Assembly: GCA_963837025.1 (NCBI GenBank)
Contig: CAWILT010000001.1
Location: 1-64,000, forward strand
DNA length: 64,000 nucleotides
Direction of reading: 5' to 3'
Source: JALZUV01 sp963837025
Lineage (GTDB): Bacteria > Pseudomonadota > Alphaproteobacteria > Rickettsiales > JALZUV01
Shown here: positions 36,336 to 43,072 of the stretch, piece after piece
How positions within the stretch are numbered: the stretch's first letter is position 1
Layout: every line of letters starts with the position of its first letter
Program-made: the position numbers and the translations under genes
The notes under the pieces: model-generated
Databases searched by the model: none
Told to the model about the DNA's origin: nothing
Seen by the model: only the letters and a program-made list of their open reading frames with translations

Positions 36336-36388
36336 TGGTGGGCGATGAGGAATTCGAATCCCCGACCTCGTCGATGTCAACACCAACG
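36336..36388 (-). repeat. orphan 3' half of a tRNA-Val gene
   Basis: On the minus strand the segment reads anticodon loop TTGACAT, an AGGTC variable region, a GGGGA/TCCTC T arm with TTCGAAT, the acceptor 3' strand ATCGCCC and ACCA. The matching 5' acceptor strand (GGGCGAT) and D arm are absent upstream, so it is a tRNA-Val(GAC) fragment of different sequence from the intact gene at 36567. It looks like an attachment-site scar from an earlier integration. Confidence 0.65.
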
Positions 36389-36522
36389 CTAGGTGCGAAC
36401 CCTTTGTAATGTTGTGTTATATTTTTCAGTTTAATCGCATATTTTGCACATATGTGCAAGGTTTTCAGTTAAATCCGATCCCGTGGGATCGCTTTTATAT
36501 CCCAGAATTATTTGCAAAGCTC

Positions 36523-36550
36523 TTTACAAAACTGCAGTAATCGCTATTTT
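36523..36550 (+). promoter_or_regulatory. putative promoter of tRNA-Val
   Basis: TTTACA (36523-36528), 16-base spacer, TATTTT (36545-36550), with the tRNA beginning 17 bases later. A palindrome TTGCACATATGTGCAA lies further upstream at 36444-36459. Confidence 0.4.
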
Positions 36551-36566
36551 CGTTCGCTCCCATTGG

Positions 36567-36643
36567 GGGCGGTTAGCTCAGTTGGTTAGAGCGTTTGCTT
36601 GACATGTAAGAGGTCGTTGGTTCGAATCCAATACCGCCCACCA
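36567..36643 (+). tRNA. tRNA-Val (anticodon GAC)
   Basis: Acceptor GGGCGGT/ACCGCCC, D arm GCTC/GAGC, anticodon loop TTGACAT with anticodon GAC, T arm GTTGG/CCAAT with TTCGAAT, encoded CCA. The integrase stop codon is only 8 bases beyond the CCA, marking the tRNA as the island's integration site. Confidence 0.94.
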
Positions 36644-36651
36644 TTTCTACA

Positions 36652-37740
36652 CTAGGCGTATATTTTTTCAAGTGCCGTGGTCGCACCCTTGAGATAGTCT
36701 GGATGATATTTAAGATAGTGCTTTTCAACGGTGTCTATACGGTCTCCCATAATTCCAGCAATATCCACCATGTTCACACCATTTTGCGCCATGAGCGTTG
36801 CTCCAGTATGGCGCAAGACGTGAGGTGTAATCCAGCCCAACTCGGCTTTTTGAGCATATTTTCTAAAGGCTCGTCCAATTTCATAACAAGGCTGTCCACG
36901 AAACTCAATTACATGTGCGGTGCTAGAATACTCTCGTGCTTTGAGTAATACCGCCAATAATGTGTTATTCATTGGTACTGGCACACGCCTTTTTTTCGTT
37001 CTCACCCTGTTTGGAGGATTGAAGTCAATTTGCCTTAAATCAAAATCCACCTGATTCCATTGCAGCTCCAAGATAGCACGTTTGCGCGATAATGTGTGCA
37101 ACGCCATCTGAGCAAATAATTCAAGATGCGGGTAAACCGACAGGGATTCCAGCAGCTGTTTTATTTCGGGTGGTCTTGCCCATTTGTCTCGTGGCTCGGC
37201 CTCTGGCGGTTTTTCAACATGTGGTACGGTGGAAAGCAGGCCTTCTTTTCTTGCGTGATTCATCGCAGCGACCAGAATATCAAGGCTCTTTTTTGCGGTG
37301 CTTGAGGATACGCCATCCTCCTCGGTGCGTATTCTTGCAAATTCCCTACAATGATAATTATTGATCTGTTTAGGAAACCAGTCTCCCCAGTGTTTCTTAA
37401 CTGATGCTAGCGGAAATGAAATGCCATCATCGAGGTTTTTGATGTTTCTTTTTATGAACCGTTCTTCCAATGTTGAATCATTTTTAAATCGCTCACGATG
37501 CTTTTTCTTTTTGAACTCAGTGAATATATCGATAATTTTACCGATGGTGATTTCATCTTTTTGTTCTTCGGTCGGGGTTATCCAGCCGACAATAAAATCG
37601 GCTAGGAATCGCTTTGCCGCTTCCGGATCATCTGTGCACGTTGAAACCCGTTTAAGTCCACCACTCTCTCGCCATTGGACGTAGAACTTTTTGCGTTCTT
37701 CTCTCCAGTTAAGCTCGAATTTTGGGATTCCTGATTGCAT
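36652..37740 (-). CDS. int: tyrosine-recombinase integrase
   Basis: 362-aa phage-type integrase. The catalytic set is visible: first Arg in LSRKRAILELQW (near residue 222), HVLRHTGATLMAQNG (His-x-x-Arg-His, near 307), and the nucleophilic Tyr in VEKHYLKYHP (near 343). The N-terminal residues 1-60 form an arm-binding-like domain, followed by a core-binding SAM-like domain. Its stop lies 8 bases from tRNA-Val. Its first 46 codons overlap the xis-like gene in another frame, an arrangement seen in phage int/xis pairs. Confidence 0.93.
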   Translation of the reverse strand: MQSGIPKFELNWREERKKFYVQWRESGGLKRVSTCTDDPEAAKRFLADFIVGWITPTEEQKDEITIGKIIDIFTEFKKKKHRERFKNDSTLEERFIKRNIKNLDDGISFPLASVKKHWGDWFPKQINNYHCREFARIRTEEDGVSSSTAKKSLDILVAAMNHARKEGLLSTVPHVEKPPEAEPRDKWARPPEIKQLLESLSVYPHLELFAQMALHTLSRKRAILELQWNQVDFDLRQIDFNPPNRVRTKKRRVPVPMNNTLLAVLLKAREYSSTAHVIEFRGQPCYEIGRAFRKYAQKAELGWITPHVLRHTGATLMAQNGVNMVDIAGIMGDRIDTVEKHYLKYHPDYLKGATTALEKIYA

Positions 37741-37934
37741 GTCTCACCCGTTATCTCGTTAGCATTTTCAAAGGCGATAACATGTTCTTTTTTAATGCGA
37801 ATACCGCCTTTTCCTCTACCAACACGAAGGCATGCAAGTCGTTGGTTTTCAAGTAGAAAATAAATGTTTCTGGCACTGCATTGCCATAGTTCGGCCAATT
37901 GTTTGACAGTGTAACAACGTTGTAACTCATCCAT
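37602..37934 (-). CDS. excisionase-like HTH protein
   Basis: 110 aa. The N-terminal MerR/Xis-type winged helix (YTVKQLAELWQCSARNIYFLLENQRLACLRVG, read in parts, residues 8-40) and basic RIKKEHVIAF wing match the excisionase/DNA-binding family Pfam HTH_17. The polar C-terminal tail overlaps the integrase start. It probably directs the recombinase toward excision. Confidence 0.75.
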   Translation of the reverse strand: MDELQRCYTVKQLAELWQCSARNIYFLLENQRLACLRVGRGKGGIRIKKEHVIAFENANEITGETCNQESQNSSLTGEKNAKSSTSNGERVVDLNGFQRAQMIRKRQSDS

Positions 37935-38129
37935 GGGATTCTCCTCGATTTTTTAGGACTAAAAACGCAGCACAAAAGGGCCACAAACCTATCTAGGGCG
38001 GCGTGTAATTGATAAAAAATATGTGATAAATTAGAAGGGGCGGACTGATCTTCACCCAGCTCTGGCGATTCTATAAGTGAATATGCCAGATTCTGTTCAT
38101 CCTGTTTAGTCTTTTTTTGTTCGAACACT

Positions 38130-38531
38130 TTAACGCCCTCCCTGCTTGGCATTGAGGCGTGTGACAATTCTAAGCAAGGCGACAGTCCACATCTGCCATG
38201 CCTTGGTACGGCCACAGCCGATACGCCAGCAAATGCGCTTCCACACCACGCGCTCGGCTCTCAGCCAGATCAGTCTGCGTTCATCCTCATCTTCAAGAAA
38301 GAAAATCCATTCGATGGTTTCTTCCATGCGGCTGATTGCATCTGCCGGTGGTGGGCCGAGGCGCATCGGCAAGCGGTCGGCTTGCAATTGCTCCATCACG
38401 GTGCGAACCACCTCTGGCCATGCGTTGAAATATCCCTGCACCTTTACTGGTGGCATGCGTTTCAATGTGGCAGCGGCTTCCTCGAATCGGTCGGCAACAT
38501 CGGTGACTGTCCATTTTTTAATTTCTCTCAT
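38130..38531 (-). CDS. DUF6362-like phage protein
   Basis: 133 aa. The C-terminal half FFLEDEDERRLIWLRAERV...WRIGCGRTKAWQMW matches DUF6362, a sigma-factor-like HTH family of alphaproteobacterial phages and islands, where it may regulate late genes or act like a terminase-small-type DNA binder. GGAGGG precedes the ATG, and it overlaps the upstream DUF6378 gene by 14 bases. Function inferred only at the family level. Confidence 0.75.
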   Translation of the reverse strand: MREIKKWTVTDVADRFEEAAATLKRMPPVKVQGYFNAWPEVVRTVMEQLQADRLPMRLGPPPADAISRMEETIEWIFFLEDEDERRLIWLRAERVVWKRICWRIGCGRTKAWQMWTVALLRIVTRLNAKQGGR

Positions 38532-38811
38532 GGCTTGACCCTCCGTGATCTAAATCGTGAAGCACTTCCACCATCACGGCCGCGTAACCGGCAATGTCGA
38601 TAATGCTATCGAGGTGGGTTGGGTTTTCCTTCAGTCGCGCCAGCTTCAGCTCGATCAGGCACATCACGACCTGGTGCGATCTGATCTCGCAGCCCAGCAC
38701 CAGCGACCACCGCTTGGCGACCTCGTGGAAGTGATGTTTTGCCAAGCCGTAATTGGCGCGGCGTTCTTCAAATATCTGCAGCGAACGCTGTAGCAGTTGC
38801 TCTCCGTTCAT
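38518..38811 (-). CDS. DUF6378-like small protein
   Basis: 97 aa from the ATG with AAGGAGG; an upstream extension in the same frame has no ribosome site. ERRANYG...HHFHEVAKRW and VVMCLIELKLARLKENPTHLDSIIDIAGYAAV match the DUF6378 family, all-alpha and possibly MazG/dUTPase-like, found beside phage replication genes. ATG overlaps the stop of the upstream initiator gene (ATGA). Confidence 0.75.
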   Translation of the reverse strand: MNGEQLLQRSLQIFEERRANYGLAKHHFHEVAKRWSLVLGCEIRSHQVVMCLIELKLARLKENPTHLDSIIDIAGYAAVMVEVLHDLDHGGSSHERN

Positions 38812-39974
38812 GACGTAGCCTCCTTGATGGTTAATTCGGTGATGATGGCGGTTGCCTGGTAATGCGGCTGATCGGCAAAGGCACAATTCAGATCGCTGAG
38901 GAAGTGACGCTCGATCCATTCCCTGACAAATGGGCGCGGGCATTCCAGCGTGACGATGGTGTGATCAGTGCTGTTATCGACAGCGGTCACGGCGGTGTTG
39001 GAAAACCAACTACGGATGGCAGCGCGGCCGTGCTTTTGCCCAAGGCGGTACAGCACAAAGTCCCATGCCTCCTGCAATTCCATTATTTGGCAAACTGGTG
39101 GTTTCGGTGGGTGCTTGCCACCTGAAAACCCGCCTTCAAAAACCTTGGCAACATGCTCCTGAGATTCGACTGCCCAGGTGAGATCAACAGTCCAGTCCTT
39201 GCCTTCTATTTTGCCAAGCAAAAACTCTGATCTGCCTATGATCTCGCAGAAATATTGCCATGCCCGAATATCCTGCTGGAAATCATCAAACCAACGCTCC
39301 GACATAAACGCCTTGCGCTTCTCGGTCAGGATTGCCTTATGCTGTCCTGTGAGTTTGCTCTGCACTTCTGCATTCCAAATATCCAGCATCTCGTGCAAAA
39401 CCGATTGTCCACAGATCTGCTGTTTTTTCCTCTCAGACTCTCCTTTTTTCTGCTCTCTCGTCTTTTTCTTATTTTGTTTTGTTTTATCTGAATTCTGTTC
39501 TTCCTCTGAATCTGCTCTGCTTTGTTCTGAATCTGTTCTGTTCTTCTCTGTTCTGTCTGTTGCGTCCGTTTCATTTTGCTCGGCTGCATCATCCTGCGCT
39601 GCATCCTGTTGCGCAGCGTTGCCACCTGTTGCACCTTGTTTCTTCTTTGCGCGGGAGTCGCGGGAGCGTTCGGTGGATGTGGTGCGCTGGCGTTTTGCCC
39701 AGGCAGTCAGCACGTTATTTTCATCAATCATCCCCTTATCGCGGAATCCCTGAATGATGGCTTCGGCTGCTTCAAATTCAATATCCTGAATCACCGCCAG
39801 CTCTTCTGGGTCAAGCTTAACCGTGCCGCGTGGGTCGGCTTGTGAGGCGGTGTCGAGTATGCTAACCCACACCGCCACCACATGCGCCATTGGCTGCTTG
39901 GTGCGCCTGGCAACTACCTGCAGTTTTGAATCACTCGGCATGCCGTGATAAGCCCTGTACCATTCCATCAGCAA
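38808..39974 (-). CDS. replication initiator with C-terminal DnaA-N-like domain
   Basis: 388 aa in three parts. Residues 1-110 form a phage replisome-organiser-like winged-helix (MEWYRAYHGMPSDSKLQVVA, IQGFRDKGMI). Residues 110-195 are a very charged low-complexity linker rich in Q/E/K/D. Residues about 300-375 (AWDFVLYRLGQKHGRAAIRSW, FVREWIERHFLSDL) resemble the DnaA N-terminal helicase-loading domain. It likely binds the iterons upstream and recruits DnaB. Second gene of the leftward operon starting at 40223. Confidence 0.78.
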   Translation of the reverse strand: MLMEWYRAYHGMPSDSKLQVVARRTKQPMAHVVAVWVSILDTASQADPRGTVKLDPEELAVIQDIEFEAAEAIIQGFRDKGMIDENNVLTAWAKRQRTTSTERSRDSRAKKKQGATGGNAAQQDAAQDDAAEQNETDATDRTEKNRTDSEQSRADSEEEQNSDKTKQNKKKTREQKKGESERKKQQICGQSVLHEMLDIWNAEVQSKLTGQHKAILTEKRKAFMSERWFDDFQQDIRAWQYFCEIIGRSEFLLGKIEGKDWTVDLTWAVESQEHVAKVFEGGFSGGKHPPKPPVCQIMELQEAWDFVLYRLGQKHGRAAIRSWFSNTAVTAVDNSTDHTIVTLECPRPFVREWIERHFLSDLNCAFADQPHYQATAIITELTIKEATS

Positions 39975-39980
39975 CCACCC

Positions 39981-40223
39981 TTAATCTAAAAGACTTTGCT
40001 GATTTTCATCGGCTTCTTTTTGTATGCGATCCTGATCCTGCGCTTTGAGCGACAGTGCCAGCTCAATGCAGCCCTTCGTCAATTTGGCGCGATCAAATTC
40101 GCGGGTGGCCTGCTTTTTGAGTTGAAGCAGGTTTTCCATATCCATCTTCCGCATCGTTTCAATGGTCAGATGGCAGATTTCGTCAAAAGTAGAGATTGGT
40201 TTGTTTTCGTGTGAATTGTTCAT
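39981..40223 (-). CDS. small helical protein, first gene of replication operon
   Basis: 80 aa, ATG preceded by AGGAGG at 8 bases. Mostly helical and charged (MENLLQLKKQATREFDRAKL). Not recognised. Six bases separate it from the replication initiator, so they are cotranscribed from the iteron region. A small DNA-binding or copy-control role is plausible but not shown. Confidence 0.6.
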   Translation of the reverse strand: MNNSHENKPISTFDEICHLTIETMRKMDMENLLQLKKQATREFDRAKLTKGCIELALSLKAQDQDRIQKEADENQQSLLD

Positions 40224-40304
40224 GTTTTCCTCCTGTGTTCGAACTGTTCGGACACAAATCTGGCAAATCATGCTGGGGGCTGTCTGGGAGCTAAGGATGA
40301 CCTT

Positions 40305-40399
40305 GCTACGGGCTGGCTACGGGCAGCGTGAGATGAAAATCAGCCGCTTTTCCCATTTTATAACAGTTTAGTGGGGGCTGGCTACGGGTCGGCTACGGG
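40305..40399 (+). repeat. iteron-like GCTACGGG repeats (candidate origin/operator)
   Basis: Four exact GCTACGGG copies in two pairs: 40305-40312 and 40316-40323, 40381-40388 and 40392-40399. Each pair is spaced 11 bp, one helical turn. The pairs flank an AT-rich stretch (TTTTCCCATTTTATAAC, 40347-40363), and G-rich blocks (GTGGGGGCT, CTGGGAGCTAAGG) surround them. Position directly before the replication operon suggests an iteron origin or an autoregulatory operator. Confidence 0.6.
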
Positions 40400-40431
40400 C
40401 TGGGTGGGGGCTAAGTGGGAGCAGGAATATA

Positions 40432-40459
40432 TTGCAGTTTAACCTCAGTAGTTTATGCT
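40432..40459 (+). promoter_or_regulatory. promoter candidate of RNA copy B/lipoprotein
   Basis: TTGCAG (40432-40437), 16-base spacer, TATGCT (40454-40459). The 12-base block ATTGCAGTTTAA and the TATGCT box occur with identical spacing before the CzcI-like gene (42595-42623), so the two units may share a regulator or promoter type. Confidence 0.5.
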
Positions 40460-40470
40460 CATTCCCGTGA

Positions 40471-40636
40471 CGGGGTGTAGTAACCCCAAACAGGTACGTC
40501 CTTTTCGGACTACGTATTTACCAAAGTCCTCCTCGACTTATGTCGGGAGGGCGGTGAAATATAATACCGCTTGCGGAAATACACCGCAGCCGCTGTTTGG
40601 CTTACTAACCTCCCGGTACCAGTTGGTGCCAGCATG
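40471..40636 (+). ncRNA. structured leader RNA candidate, copy B
   Basis: Same architecture as 7171-7303. An upstream hairpin ACGTCC/GGACTACGT precedes P2: CCTCCTCGAC (40528-40537), loop, GTCGGGAGG (40542-40550). P3: GCGGTG (40551-40556) with CACCGC (40582-40587), enclosing AAATATAATA and the inner CCG-CTTG-CGG. Downstream CCTCCCG (40609-40615) can pair with the P2 3' strand, then ACCAGTTG (40618-40625) within a GGTACC-AGTT-GGTGCC hairpin. P3 stems differ from copy A in every pair type yet stay paired, while ATATAATA and CTTG are unchanged. Confidence 0.62.
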
Positions 40637-40678
40637 GTTTTTCCTCGTCATTGAATCAACAATGCAGGAGGAAAATCT

Positions 40679-41116
40679 ATGCACAAAACTTTATTAACCA
40701 TTACATTAAGTGGTTGCTTAGCTGCCTGCAATACTACCAGCACGACTGAGTCGATCGTCTTAAAAGAAGGTGCTATCGCCGATGCACGGAAGGCAGATAA
40801 GGAAATCCACCTCGGCTTTCTAAAATGCTATGCGTTGCCATCCAGTGATAAAGATAACTGCCAGCGCATGGTAGGCAAAAATCATGTTCGTTACGAAGCG
40901 GCCAGCAGTTGGGATTATATACGCCCATTTCGCTACGAATCAGAGCGTTTAGGCTTCCACGCTTTTCTGAATGACCATGGCAAATCGTGCAAAGCGGTTA
41001 GCGAAGGACCGCGCTATAACAAAGAAACAAATGTATTTGATGTACGCTGCGATAGCGGAGAGCATTATGCCATGCAATTTGACCAAAAAGAAATGCAATG
41101 GCAGCTGGTGGAATAA
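40679..41116 (+). CDS. predicted lipoprotein behind RNA copy B
   Basis: 145 aa with signal peptide and lipobox LAAC (Cys17). The mature domain contains four further cysteines (KCYALPSSDKDNC, SCKAV, VRCDSG) and ends in a WQL motif. I do not recognise a family; it may be an entry-exclusion- or inhibitor-like envelope protein of mobile elements. Ribosome site AGGAGG. Two bases separate it from the Xre regulator, so both are read from the structured leader. Confidence 0.7.
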   Translation: MHKTLLTITLSGCLAACNTTSTTESIVLKEGAIADARKADKEIHLGFLKCYALPSSDKDNCQRMVGKNHVRYEAASSWDYIRPFRYESERLGFHAFLNDHGKSCKAVSEGPRYNKETNVFDVRCDSGEHYAMQFDQKEMQWQLVE

Positions 41117-41118
41117 TC

Positions 41119-41463
41119 ATGAATGGCGAAATACATCCTATCGATATTCATGTGGGCAATCGTCTGCGCGAGGCACGAAAAGCAATTGGAATAAGTCAGG
41201 ATGCCTTAGCAAGTCAGCTTGCTAACCCCATTACGTTTCAGCAAATTCAAAAATATGAGCGCGGCAGCAATCGTTTGTCAGCTTCTAAATTGTGGGAATT
41301 TTCCAGCGCATTAAAAGTGCCGCCAGAGTTTTTCTTTCCACCATTTGATGAACAGGTGGTGCATTGTGAGAATGTGCAGGAAACAAATTTGCTGCATTGC
41401 TATCGCAACCTCTCACCAGAAAAACAACAGGCAGTGCTTCTGCTGCTTCAAACAGAGAATTAA
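41119..41463 (+). CDS. Xre-family transcriptional regulator
   Basis: 114 aa. HTH_3 domain: VGNRLREARKAIGISQDALA (residues 11-30), ITFQQIQKYERGSNRLSASKLWEFSSAL to about residue 65. Short C-terminal tail ending in a phage-repressor-like helix (SPEKQQAVLLLLQ). Likely a repressor of island genes; the G-rich repeats or the shared ATTGCAGTTTAA block would be candidate sites (inference). Confidence 0.88.
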   Translation: MNGEIHPIDIHVGNRLREARKAIGISQDALASQLANPITFQQIQKYERGSNRLSASKLWEFSSALKVPPEFFFPPFDEQVVHCENVQETNLLHCYRNLSPEKQQAVLLLLQTEN

Positions 41464-41464
41464 A

Positions 41465-41644
41465 ATGGGATGCCGTTATCAGAATAAGGTGGAAGAAGAA
41501 GCGGAACGGCAATATTTAGCATCGCTCTCACCGGCAGGCCGAGTGTTTTACAAAATAGCTTTTTGGCTATTTATGCTAATAGGCTGCTTGTTTGCGTTCT
41601 GGGGAGCTATCGGCTGGTGGCTTGTAAAATTGTTTGGCTTTTAG
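41465..41644 (+). CDS. 59-aa single-pass membrane peptide
   Basis: Starts one base after the Xre stop. Charged N-terminus (NKVEEEAERQYLASLSPAGR) followed by a tryptophan-rich helix (residues 32-58). Not recognised. Its 3' end overlaps the convergent gene at 41576 by 69 bases. Position one base behind the regulator and a normal start support it being real. Confidence 0.5.
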   Translation: MGCRYQNKVEEEAERQYLASLSPAGRVFYKIAFWLFMLIGCLFAFWGAIGWWLVKLFGF

Positions 41645-42364
41645 TTTTAACCGATAATGGCCGCGCCCATCAGATTCGATAATATCCCGCCAGCCTTTCT
41701 TATTTTTGAATACATCCTGAAAACGCATCGCCTGTGATCCGGAATTATTTAATAGCGTTTTGCCATGCACCCACGGATCACTACTTTTGCTGGCATCATG
41801 CAATTGCTTGACGATATCGGCCTGAACCTGCCCGAAATGATAGGTGCTATCATCTACCAACACTTCTTTGTAATTGTTGAACACTTGAATCGTGGGTTTA
41901 GGGCGATGGGCTTTGCGACTATGTTTTGATTTCTTATAAGATTTGCCACGGTTGCGAATCTGATAGGTGCGCTCAAACCGTTTTTGCTCATCATGCATCA
42001 CCAGCAGATGTTGCAGCCTCAGACAAATATAGGGCTGCGGTGGTTCATGCGTAATGCGTAAAAGATCATCTGGGTTTTCGATGGGTATGAAACTATGCGC
42101 CAGCACTTCATCGTTTTGGAATATGGCGTGGCAATCTTCTGGCCGAACCAGCACCAACCCATCTTTGCGCTGTTGCCGCTTGGCATGAAAGCAGCCATTT
42201 TCTTTTGAGCCGCACTCCATATATCGTGGCTGTAGCCAGATACAACAATGCAGCAAACCATTCTCTATTGCATAAAATACATCGTCCCTAGATAGTTTCC
42301 ACTTCCCTAGAAGCGCCTCCAATCTAGTGTACTGTTTTTCTGGGATTGGCACGTTATCCCCCAT
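41576..42364 (-). CDS. hypothetical island protein
   Basis: 262 aa, not recognised. The N-terminal part (YTRLEALLGKWKLSRDDVFYAIENG) resembles an HTH-like or methyl-directed recognition segment seen in hypothetical mobile-element proteins. The middle is basic (KSYKKSKHSRKAHRPKP) and the C-terminal half (QADIVKQLHDASKSSDPWVHGKTLL) looks like a second winged helix. A DNA-binding role is plausible. Divergent from the metal operon, sharing a 266-base intergenic region with palindromes. Confidence 0.65.
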   Translation of the reverse strand: MGDNVPIPEKQYTRLEALLGKWKLSRDDVFYAIENGLLHCCIWLQPRYMECGSKENGCFHAKRQQRKDGLVLVRPEDCHAIFQNDEVLAHSFIPIENPDDLLRITHEPPQPYICLRLQHLLVMHDEQKRFERTYQIRNRGKSYKKSKHSRKAHRPKPTIQVFNNYKEVLVDDSTYHFGQVQADIVKQLHDASKSSDPWVHGKTLLNNSGSQAMRFQDVFKNKKGWRDIIESDGRGHYRLKLKAKQFYKPPADSSPERKQAAY

Positions 42365-42432
42365 ATATCATTAATCGTCATTTTTTTACAAAAACGTCCT
42401 GTTACTCATTGGCTAAATTGCCGATAAGAAAA

Positions 42433-42506
42433 GTTATAAGGGGTTATAACAATAAGAATAATGAAAATAGTTATCACAACCTATAAGTTTATTTATAGGT
42501 TGTGAT
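42433..42506. promoter_or_regulatory. two palindromes, candidate operators of the metal operon
   Basis: GTTATAA-GGGG-TTATAAC at 42433-42450. A longer perfect dyad at 42473-42506 has arms ATCACAACCTATAA and TTATAGGTTGTGAT with a 6-base spacer. Neither is followed by a T-run, so they are more likely protein-binding sites than terminators. They lie between the divergent 262-aa gene and the CzcI-like gene. Confidence 0.55.
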
Positions 42507-42594
42507 GTATATCATGGGTTGAATTCAGATTATCGGTGCGAACACACATAATACTATAATCCAATGATAAAATGAACCTGAAAAAAAAGATTAC

Positions 42595-42628
42595 ATTGCA
42601 GTTTAATTTATTTGCCCTATGCTAGGGC
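42595..42628 (+). promoter_or_regulatory. promoter of czc block, -10 inside a palindrome
   Basis: ATTGCAGTTTAA (42595-42606) contains the -35 TTGCAG. The spacer is 16 bases, the -10 is TATGCT (42618-42623), and the whole -10 lies within the palindrome GCCCTA-TGC-TAGGGC (42614-42628). The ATG at 42631 begins seven bases after the -10, so the transcript would be leaderless or nearly so. Confidence 0.5.
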
Positions 42629-42630
42629 GC

Positions 42631-42960
42631 ATGAAAAAACTTCCGGCATATATGATGGTTATGGCATTAATGGTGATGAACTTCGCCAGTATTGCCCATG
42701 CTGATTGCGCGGAAGGCATGATTTGTGACGGGGTGCAGCAAACCATATCAGCTGACCAGCAGCACGATCAAGATGGTGGCGATAAACAAGCTGCCTGTGA
42801 TTGTTGTGCTACCTGTAGCCACCATCATCACTCTCATATAGCGTTTATCGGAAATAAAGCCGACCCGATTGCTGCAAGCAGCCAAACGCTACATGCCCAA
42901 ACGGGAGAAAATTACTTTTCCCAGCTGCATTACCCCCCTTCAAAACCTCCCAAAGCATAA
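42631..42960 (+). CDS. CzcI-like periplasmic Cys/His-rich protein
   Basis: 109 aa with signal peptide ending near IAHA. The mature part has CDCCATCSHHHHSHI and further Cys and His, and ends in LHYPPSKPPK. The size, composition and position ahead of a czcCBA set fit CzcI-like regulators/chaperones; a related protein heads the second efflux operon at 54737. The ATG at 42631 is favoured over 42619, which lies inside the promoter palindrome. Binding of Zn/Cd/Co or Cu is inferred. Confidence 0.65.
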   Translation: MKKLPAYMMVMALMVMNFASIAHADCAEGMICDGVQQTISADQQHDQDGGDKQAACDCCATCSHHHHSHIAFIGNKADPIAASSQTLHAQTGENYFSQLHYPPSKPPKA

Positions 42961-43072
42961 ACTCGCAAATAACCGCAGGTAACGTGTATCTGCGAACTGC
43001 TGATGTGTGGCTTCATCCACTCTCCAGCAGCATTTTTAGCGCGTGTTTAACAATTCACTTGGGAATATATCA

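Noticed and set aside
37751..38215. 154-codon minus-strand frame between the DUF6362-like gene and the xis-like gene
   Set aside because: It overlaps most of the xis-like gene and the end of the DUF6362-like gene, has no ribosome site, and shows no recognisable domain. A shorter gene in 37935-38130 cannot be excluded.
40455..40697. 80-codon plus-strand frame through RNA copy B
   Set aside because: It coincides with the paired stems and overlaps the lipoprotein start. Copy A has no comparable uninterrupted frame, and base changes follow stems rather than codons.
40679..41463. Toxin-antitoxin pair (lipoprotein plus Xre regulator)
   Set aside because: The upstream protein has a lipoprotein signal and no toxin motif, so it does not fit HigBA/RelBE-type pairs.
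42473..42506. Rho-independent terminator
   Set aside because: The dyad is perfect but AT-rich, and no T-run follows on either strand.
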